25,101 nucleotides of DNA from Chlorokybus atmophyticus (lineage: Eukaryota; Streptophyta; Chlorokybophyceae; Chlorokybales; Chlorokybaceae), in assembly GCA_009103225.1 (NCBI GenBank), contig RHPI01002071.1, forward strand, positions 1 through 25,101, read 5' to 3'. Below are positions 18,846-25,101 of this stretch, piece after piece; position 1 is the stretch's first letter; the number at the start of each line of letters is the position of its first letter. Under the pieces are notes generated by a model. The model was not told the DNA's origin. It ran no database searches and saw only the letters and a list, made by a program, of their open reading frames with translations. A program made the translations under genes and the position numbers.

Positions 18846-19517
18846 TGTGACGGTGCTCGTGCCTTGTCACCTGTGAGTTGGTCCAATCCACAACCCTCTC
18901 ACCAAGACACGGTATTCACACCGGAACCTTGCCCCCTCTGCCAAGCACACACGCGCGCCCCGCCACTCGCGTACGCACGCGCATGCGCTCGAAGCTACAC
19001 ACCGACTTGTGTAGCGCCTTGGATCGTCACACAAGCAAGCACACACCGGTGGCCACACGCTAGCAACCCCTGCTAACCACCACCAAGCTTGCACACCAAA
19101 AACTAGGGAGCTAAAGGTTGTATTGCAAGTTGTAGAATGTCACTTTTATACCTACCAGTCTGCACATGCTACTGTCTAGACGATTCTAGCGCTAGACGGA
19201 ACTAGAAGCTAAGATATTCTTGCAGAATCTTGTAGTACACTTCTAGACCTTTCCAACGCACCAAAGATCTCCTAATTTGCTGCTCATATGGTCAAGTTAT
19301 ACTACTTGGCGCCAGGCCCTTCCAGAAATCTGGTCGAGCCCTTCTCGACTGGCCCTCCGTTTTCTGGCACCTTCCGGACTGGTCTTGGGGCCCCGGTCGA
19401 TATCCGCGGCAGACTCATAACTCGCCGATATCCGCCACAAGTCATTAAAAACATGTACCTTACAAATAAGGCCTAAAACGGCCATGAAAATCACAGAATT
19501 TGGCCTTGACTGTTACA
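18846..19517 (-). repeat. 5' LTR of element 2
   Basis: 672 bp, the promoter-bearing copy in element orientation, with the TATA box at 19150-19144 and the probable RNA start near 19115. It ends at the primer-binding site. It is near-identical to 13472-14143. Confidence 0.95.
19144..19150 (-). promoter_or_regulatory. TATA box in the 5' LTR
   Basis: TATAAAA on the minus strand, about 370 nt into the LTR and about 340 nt upstream of the first Gag Met. Probable core promoter of the element 2 genomic RNA. Confidence 0.65.
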
Positions 19518-19522
19518 CTGCG
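19518..19522. other. Target-site duplication, right copy
   Basis: CTGCG directly after the 5' LTR, identical to 13467-13471. Confidence 0.92.
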
Positions 19523-21680
19523 AGTTGCAATGCCCCTTTACAAATTGTGCGTCACATGCAGATTAAAAGCAAGTTGCAGGAAGTGTAAGGATTCTGGTTT
19601 GGGGCAGAAGTGAAGGTTGGGGCTTGAAAACCAGCAAGGTGAAAAGTTGACTTATGACATGTTAATTAAAAATCTGAACTTGAATGATACCACTACCATA
19701 CTTATGCTTATTCAGCTGCCCCGCGCGTTGTCCCTCATTCCCCACTGAAACTGCCTAAAATAGATGCATGCTGCAAAGAAAGTTATGCGCTGATTAATGG
19801 TCAGTCGGTCTGCATGTGGTCGTTGTTGCGGGGGCATCTTAGAAACTTAAGAGGTGTGTTTATGTTATATATGTTTGAATTAGTGTTTCGTATGAAAAAT
19901 AGCTTAGTGAAAGACTATTATTATATTATGTGATAGGCTGTTGTTATGCTGATTGACCCCGACCGCTTAATCCCCATCGATCATGCGTACAGCCAGCCTC
20001 ACACACTGATTATTGTCATATCGCCCGCGCGTGCTACCACTCGAGTAGCATGTTGGTTCGTAGGTAGCTATTAGTAGCAGAGCTCAATGCCATTGTCACG
20101 ATGATGACCCTCGGCAAGCATTGCTCCCTCGCACCTCATGTGCGCTCACGCCAGCATCAGGTGTTGGATAGCGTGACAAGACCCATTGACACACCGCTTT
20201 TGGGTGTCAGCCAATAAAAAGCGCGAGTAGTGGCGGCAGCCGGCATCGACAGCTTCCTTAAACAAACCCTAGGGAATTAGTCGGCACTAAGTTGCAAGTA
20301 AGCGGACTGGCGCGGAAGTGGCGGCGTTTTTTCGAAAGTCACCATTAAATTAAGTGAACCGCGTGCATGCACGCTGCCTTGTGCAAGAGTTGAGCTTGCA
20401 AGAGCTGTCGCCCAAATTTCTTTATTGTATACCTTTTTCCCTGTTGCCCTGCCCTTGGTGCTTTGTCTTTCTCCTATGTTAATGCGTTAACCTCCTGGCG
20501 TGGCCACCGCCCCGTTGCCTTCAAACGGCATCCTCCCCTGCCTAACGCGGTACTTTGCATGCCTTTCACAACCACAATCACGGTGGTGGGCATCCACTAG
20601 CTTGATGTTGGGTGAGTGCTTGCAGCATGTAAACTCGCTTCACTTAGTAAACTTGAACTACACACAAACATACTTGCATGACCTGCTGTGTGCTCGTCCA
20701 CATTCATCCTTGATCAAAGACTTTGCCGACTTGCAACTTACTCCACAGAACTTGGTTGTCACTTAAGGTGTTTGTATTTGTTTTGCTTTGTTCGTGTTCA
20801 TTGCGTGCGTGTGCATGCGTCTCAGGAGCTAAGGGCTCATCAGGGGAACCCGGCAAGCAAGAACACACAGGGTGGAGGCGAGCTGATCTTGCTACCACGC
20901 TAGCGGATTTCACTCCAGCACCTCCCCTTTCGACAGACAAAGGAGTGGGTAACCACGCTTCACCATTCACTGCAACCCTCCTATCTTCTACTCACAGCTA
21001 CCCCAGCTCCGCAAGTGAAGAAGACATGGCTGCCTGCCCCCAGCGGCAACCGAGGTAGCAATGGAAGCAGTGGAAGCGGAAGGAAGCTGGTCTTCACTGG
21101 GGCGACAGGTCCATCTCATTTTGACATTGTGACTGGCTCAGCCACTTCAATTCTGTTGTCTTAACGGTGAATGTATAAGCCCAGGACCTTGTCCTAGCTG
21201 AGCTGGGATGACAAGCAAAAGTTCATCCTCGCTACAGAGTATCTGGATGACATCGTAGTAGCTATGTGACACGAGGTTGCCTCTGCACATGAGCTTTAGG
21301 AAGATGAAAGACTGCTTCGCTCCGGCTCCTCCTTGGGTCCCACCATCTCTGCTGCGGAACGACTGGGTGCTCCACGCGCGCTGCAGTTGCTATACGCCAC
21401 CATCCACCCGCATGCAAGAGACTGACACCTGTAGCAGTATCTCGTGCACCACCGCTACCTCCAGACCTTATGTGCCTCCTGTGATGCAGGAAGGCGAGAC
21501 CACTAAAGCTTATGGCCTCACCTTAGCCCCCAGCAATGCAGTGCCGCTGTCGTTGCTGATGCCCTCACCTTGGCAGCAGCTTCTCCTGCCACAGCACCTC
21601 TCGCAGCTCGTCACTTAACAGACGAGGAGGACGTCTCCACCCTGGCAGCATCCTCACCATGGGCAGACTTAGTTCTTTGA
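19523..21680. other. Gene-poor interval before the gag relic
   Basis: No intact gene is recognised in 19523-20480. From about 20900 the plus strand reads in short, repeatedly interrupted frames (Ser/Pro-rich at 20900-21058; a LSWDDKQKFILATEYLDDI-like stretch at about 21201-21258; an ERLGAPRALQLLYATIHP stretch at about 21355-21410). These may be the decayed N-terminal part of the gag that follows. I could not assign them to a family. Confidence 0.4.
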
Positions 21681-22442
21681 TTGAGCCAGCATTTTCCCGC
21701 TTACACTGTCAAGAATGCGCAAGACTTCAGTAAGTTGAGAGGGAAGCCGAAGGAGACGCCAGTTCAGTTCAACAAGCGCATTGTCAATCTAGTTGAGGAC
21801 GCCACCCTTAACGCGATGCCTCTCCTCAACCCTTATTATCTGGCACGAGTATATGTGGAGAACCTTGACCCACCCCTGCGAAAGCATGTAAAGGCTGTGG
21901 CGAAGCCAACTACACTCTTCACGGGGCATACATGCGCGCCGTATACTGGCAAGAGGATCTGGTTCAAGAGCAAGCTGCTCACGAAAATAGTGGCCTCGCA
22001 TATCGCAGCAGCGGCACCGGTTCAGCCTCCACCCCTGCACCACCCAAGCACACGCGCTTTGCTCATGCCGTCGTGCGAGTGAAGGACAACCCTCCCAAAC
22101 CTGCCATATGTGCGGCAAGGAGGGGCACTTCATCCGAGTATGCCCGATGCCACGCGCTAATGCCGTTTGCAGACACTGCGGCATGGAAGGGCATCTTAAA
22201 GTTGTTTGCTACACATTGCACTCAGAGTTGAGGGAAGCTCTGAAGGCAAAAATCTCTCCAGACGGCACTGGCGCCGACTACAAAAAAGAAATAACAGCGA
22301 CAAGGTGGAAGGCAAAGCCGGCCCATCCAATGGCAATAAGGCTGGGGTTAAGGCTGCCACCAAGGTCGCCTCTGTTGTCAAGGGCAACCCTGACCTCCTC
22401 GATGAAAGGGACGGTAGCAATCAAACATTTGCGCAGTCGGAG
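21681..22442 (+). pseudogene. Decayed retrotransposon Gag with two CCHC knuckles (element 3)
   Basis: The first frame (21681 to about 21905) encodes a Gag-like helical region (NAQDFSKLRGKPKETPVQF...YLARVYVENLDPPLRKHV). A shift at about 21910 moves the reading to a second frame (YMRAVYWQEDLVQEQAAHEN, to about 22095). Another shift leads to two C-x2-C-x4-H-x4-C zinc knuckles at 22102-22143 and 22168-22209. After one more shift a Lys/Gly-rich tail ends at TGA 22443-22445. This is the capsid plus nucleic-acid-binding layout of LTR-element Gag. No protease, RT or integrase follows within 1 kb, so this is a gag-only relic or a non-autonomous copy. Different knuckles and sequence show it is not a copy of element 1 or 2. 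Confidence 0.72.
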
Positions 22443-22766
22443 TGATGAACTGGAGGACCTCCTCAACTATGACCAGTTAGCGGCCTGCCCATCCACTCAA
22501 CCGTGGTGTACTCCTGCCATGAGGGGCTCATTGCCCTTCACACGGTTTGTGGGGGCAGTTTGTCGTATACTCCTTCACTCCCCACCTAGCCATTCTCCAT
22601 CCCCACCTCACCAATGCAGGGCAACTTCACCATCGGTTAAGGCTGCCGCAGCTAGCACCACCCTCGCACAATGTGAGTCTTCACTATCTGAGGCCACAGT
22701 ATCTGTTGGCGCTCATGCGGCTCGGGCCGTTACCGATCGCCGGCAACGTTAGGCAAAACTTTTCAA

Positions 22767-23264
22767 AAAAGTCGATAGGCACGCCATTCAGTGGGGCCGT
22801 CTGCAAACTCACTCGCGTGACGACGACATGCGCACCCGCTGCTTACCCCACTATGAAGATGAACTCACTGATGTGGCGTTCCTGTACGCTTGGCAACTGG
22901 CGGATGCATACTACTACAGTGCTTTGATAGACGACGATAACACCGTACAAGATGCATGGATGCTGAACAACCTTGGAGGCCTGATTGGCCTCGTGATGGC
23001 GCAACGCAATGCAACCGTTGGACAGGTGTTGCACCCCGCCATTGCTAGTCGGATAGAAAGGGTAGGGTTTTAGATACCCTACCACCTTTCACGCTTGCCA
23101 ACACTATCTTGTGGGTGCTCAACCTGGCTCAGCATTGCGCTGTCAGCGCTCCTGCTCGCGATGCTCGTGAATGGGGTGTGACTTTGAGTGAACTCTAGGG
23201 GGCACTGGCTCAAATCGTTGCCGAACGTCGCAGCAACCCTGCCTTCCTACTTCCATTAAGACCG
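22767..23264 (+). pseudogene. Unidentified coding remnant
   Basis: Two adjacent frames look protein-like. 22767-23073 reads through HAIQWGRLQTHSRDDD, then DELTDVAFLYAWQLADAYYY, an acidic IDDDNTVQDAW, and GGLIGLVMAQRNATVGQV, ending in TAG. From about 23091 the next frame continues (ANTILWVLNLAQHCAVSAPA), interrupted by TAG at 23196-23198, then GALAQIVAERRSNPAF. The helical, non-repetitive composition suggests former coding DNA, perhaps the end of element 3. I do not recognise the family. Confidence 0.4.
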
Positions 23265-23292
23265 CCTAGCCTGCACACGGAATCTTTTCCAC

Positions 23293-23658
23293 GGACCAGC
23301 TCTGGTCCGCACGTACGGACCAGGGCCAAAACGCCAGGGCGGCTTGGGGCCCGGACCAGGGTCGCCCGCCTTGGTCCGAGCGCGGGGACCAAGCCTGGTC
23401 AAAAACTGCGGGTTTGTCACGCTTGGTCCCGGGACCACGACCAGGGCTGGTCCCGGTCAGAAATCGGTATGAATTGGACCAGTAATGGTTCGTTGTAAGG
23501 ACGATCACTGGTCCGAGTCTTGATACAAATTACAGTAGCACCCATTGTCCTGACCATGGCTGGTGCGCGTCTATGGATACAGTGTCGTGGAACTTGGAAC
23601 CATGTGTGGTCCGGCTGGCAGTTCTGTGGTACACGCTAGCCGGCTGCAACCGGACCAG
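23293..23658. repeat. Cluster of GGACCA/TGGTCC palindromic sites
   Basis: Thirteen GGACCA or TGGTCC hexamers occur in 366 bp, at 23293, 23303, 23317, 23353, 23372, 23386, 23424, 23432, 23448, 23476, 23509, 23607 and 23652. Several pair locally into palindromes: GGACCAG-CT-CTGGTCC (23293-23308), CTTGGTCC...GGACCAAG (23370-23393) and the perfect TGGTCCCGGGACCA (23424-23437). There is no regular period. Open frames on the minus strand here are repeat artefacts. Confidence 0.75.
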
Positions 23659-23689
23659 CTGTATGAGCTGACCGGCAGCGGCTGAAATT

Positions 23690-24180
23690 GTTGTAATTCA
23701 ACTGTGCTCTGGCGGCTCACTGCAGTCAGCCGCAGCTGCAATTGAGCCGCCGCTGACCGCAGTTGGGCCGCCGCTGCTGGTGGCCTGGCGGGCGACCTGG
23801 TGCTCCATACCAAGACCACCAGGGCACGCCCGCCGCTGGCCTGGTCATGCTGGCCTGGTGGCGGCCAGCATGCTCAGACCAGCGGCGTTACCAGGCCATA
23901 GCTGTGGCTGTGGCTGCCGCCGCCAACTACCACCAGGCCACAAACACGTGCATGTCAGCCAGGCCAGCTGTTCATGGCCTAGTGCCTCGCAAGCCCACAA
24001 GGCTAAGAAACAACGCCCCTCCCTCCCCTCCCCCTCCCCCCGCCCCAAAGCATGCAATGAGCTCACAGCAATGCCGCATGGCAGTGCCATCCAAGCAGCA
24101 TACGAATGCAACAGCCACAACCAACGGCATGCAGCAAATGCTGCAGCAAATGATAGTGGTAGTTCAGCTGTAGACTTAGG
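23690..24180. other. GC-rich interval with CCAGGC/GCCTGG repeats
   Basis: Dense GCCGCC and CCAGGCCA/TGGCCTGG motifs (about 23700-23960), then a C-run (about 24017-24043) and CAGCA-rich DNA. Overlapping open frames on both strands, none with a recognisable domain. Not called as a gene. Confidence 0.5.
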
Positions 24181-24379
24181 CTGTTAAGACGTTTACAACA
24201 GCTATGATGATAGCTTCAAGCCATTTGATCCAAGTACTGTCCACACAATCACTCAATGTAGTGGCTACAAGCACGCATAAACAAGTTCAAACCTGCTGCT
24301 CCAGTATATTGCCCACTGCAGTCCCTCCTTCCCTTGAGTGATGCGACATGTTGGCTGATGTGCGCCGCTGCCTGCATAT

Positions 24380-24870
24380 AAGTGCCACGTTTGTGGTGCG
24401 TTCATGCGTGTGCATGAGTGTGGCTTTGATTGTGTGGGCAATTGTAACTACTAAAAGTGACGTGCGGATGCGCACGCGTGTGTGTGGGTTGCTGTTCTTA
24501 GACAGGCAGGATAGGACAAACATGTGCACGTGCATGCACACATGCACACATAAGTAATGCTCACTGAGCTGACTGAGTCTTCACAACGCATGCACGAATG
24601 CACGCATGCACGCACACTCATGCGCATGCGCACACACGCACCCATCGTACCTTAAGGTGGTGGATGGCGAGAGAGGTAGTGCTTACGAACAAAGCCGTGC
24701 ACACCCTTAACTCTTATTATTTCTTTCCTCAACTGCGGGGTTGCTGCTTGCCAGCTTGGGAGGCAGTCCGTGCTCCTGCACGTGCGCGTGCGCACATATG
24801 TGCGCACATGCTTGCATGCGTGCCAGTGTGCGCGTGTGTGCAAGGAGAAAAAGAGCGCGTGCATGTGTGT
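24380..24870. repeat. Alternating purine-pyrimidine (TG/CA/CG) tracts
   Basis: Repeated runs of GTGCATGCAC, CGCATGCGCACACACGCAC and CGTGCGCGTGCGCACATATGTGCGCACATG occur at about 24400-24430, 24517-24555, 24588-24642 and 24778-24840, separated by ordinary DNA. These are simple-sequence, self-complementary tracts with no coding evidence. Confidence 0.65.
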
Positions 24871-24946
24871 GTACACGCAAGAACAACTCACGACTCTGTT
24901 GTTCACGCATAGCATACGCACTGAACTGTCGCATAGGCCGCCATGA

Positions 24947-25061
24947 CCAGTGCCGCCTATGAGACTCTCATAGGCTGTACAGGCGGGCTCATAGACCGCA
25001 CTGGCAAGTGCGGCCCATGAAACAGTGCCGCCTACATAAACTGTCTCATAGGCGGCGCTGG
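24947..25061. mobile_element. Second small inverted-repeat (MITE-like) element
   Basis: CCAGTGCCGCCTATGAGAC at 24947-24965 and its reverse complement at 25043-25061 (one mismatch in 19) bound 115 bp. Inside are further copies of the same words: an inverted CCTATGAGA-C-TCTCATAGG at 24956-24974 and a direct CAGTGCCGCCTA at 25024-25035. There is no coding capacity. It is unrelated in sequence to the element at 454-650. Confidence 0.6.
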
Positions 25062-25063
25062 CA

Positions 25064-25066
<3 letters not shown>

Positions 25067-25101
<35 letters not shown>
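25067..25101. repeat. (GA)n microsatellite at the window edge
   Basis: Uninterrupted GA dinucleotides to the last base; the tract continues beyond the window. Confidence 0.95.

Larger units (their letters stand above)
13472..19517 (-). mobile_element. Complete Ty3/gypsy chromovirus (element 2)
   Basis: A 6,046-bp insertion with all structural hallmarks: 5-bp target duplication CTGCG, near-identical 672-bp LTRs, a tRNA-iMet-like primer-binding site (18843-18828), a polypurine tract (14157-14144), and gag, protease, RT, RNase H, integrase and chromodomain in gypsy order. LTR identity of about 99.7% indicates a recent insertion. Even so, the coding region has frame breaks at about 18140 (gag), 17730-17734 (gag/pol junction) and 16788-16791 (protease/RT). 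The last two lie in G-runs, so sequencing or assembly indels, or in one case programmed frameshifting, must be weighed against real decay. Confidence 0.95.

Noticed and set aside
23763-24187. Two overlapping open frames of about 135 codons on the plus strand
   Set aside because: Both are low-complexity products of GCC/CCAGG-rich DNA, with an equal-quality frame on the other strand.
1-25101. tRNA, rRNA or other structured RNA genes
   Set aside because: No cloverleaf with matching A and B boxes and no rRNA-like stretch was seen. The tRNA-like TGGTATC motif at 18843 is a retrotransposon primer-binding site.

Overview
This window is the end of a eukaryotic nuclear chromosome. It opens with 13 perfect CCCTAA units (the TTAGGG-type telomere strand), in the orientation expected for a left chromosome end. 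The rest is subtelomeric DNA: three LTR-retrotransposon bodies of very different age, small inverted-repeat elements, microsatellites, and one spliced host-type gene. GC-rich coding DNA, short GT-AG introns of about 100-190 bp, and a gypsy element carrying a cytosine-5 methyltransferase fit a microalga, possibly a green alga. The lineage is an inference; TTAGGG telomeres occur in many eukaryotes.

Layout. 1-83: telomere array. 84-1360: subtelomeric DNA with a 197-bp nested inverted-repeat (MITE-like) element and a degenerate CATCACGC/CATTACGC tract. About 1361-7218 (+): decayed Ty3/gypsy element 1, in the order gag, protease, DNA cytosine-5 methyltransferase, reverse transcriptase, RNase H, remnant integrase, PHD finger. 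It has about nine lesions, including loss of the integrase catalytic core. 7219-10378: no gene, but several strong DNA palindromes, the best a hairpin with 36-nt arms at 9035-9120. 10379-12205 (-): an apparently intact five-exon membrane-anchored sulfotransferase gene. 12206-13471: AT-rich DNA without genes. 13472-19517 (-): complete Ty3/gypsy chromovirus (element 2) with 672-bp LTRs differing at only two positions by eye, a CTGCG target duplication, primer-binding site, polypurine tract, LTR TATA box, gag, protease, RT, RNase H, DD35E integrase and chromodomain. Despite its youth it shows three reading-frame breaks, at least two in short homopolymer runs. 19523-23264: gene-poor DNA with a third, badly broken gag relic (two CCHC knuckles) and an unidentified coding remnant. 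23290-25101: palindromic GGACCAG cluster, GC-rich and alternating purine-pyrimidine DNA, a second small inverted-repeat element, and a terminal (GA)n tract.

The most notable system is element 1. It once encoded a chromatin writer (cytosine methyltransferase) and a chromatin reader (PHD finger) on the same retrotransposon, while its neighbour element 2 carries a chromodomain as its reader. Two gypsy elements with different chromatin-targeting modules sit within 12 kb of each other beside a telomere. Element 1 as it stands is a fossil; the biology would be in intact relatives elsewhere in the genome.
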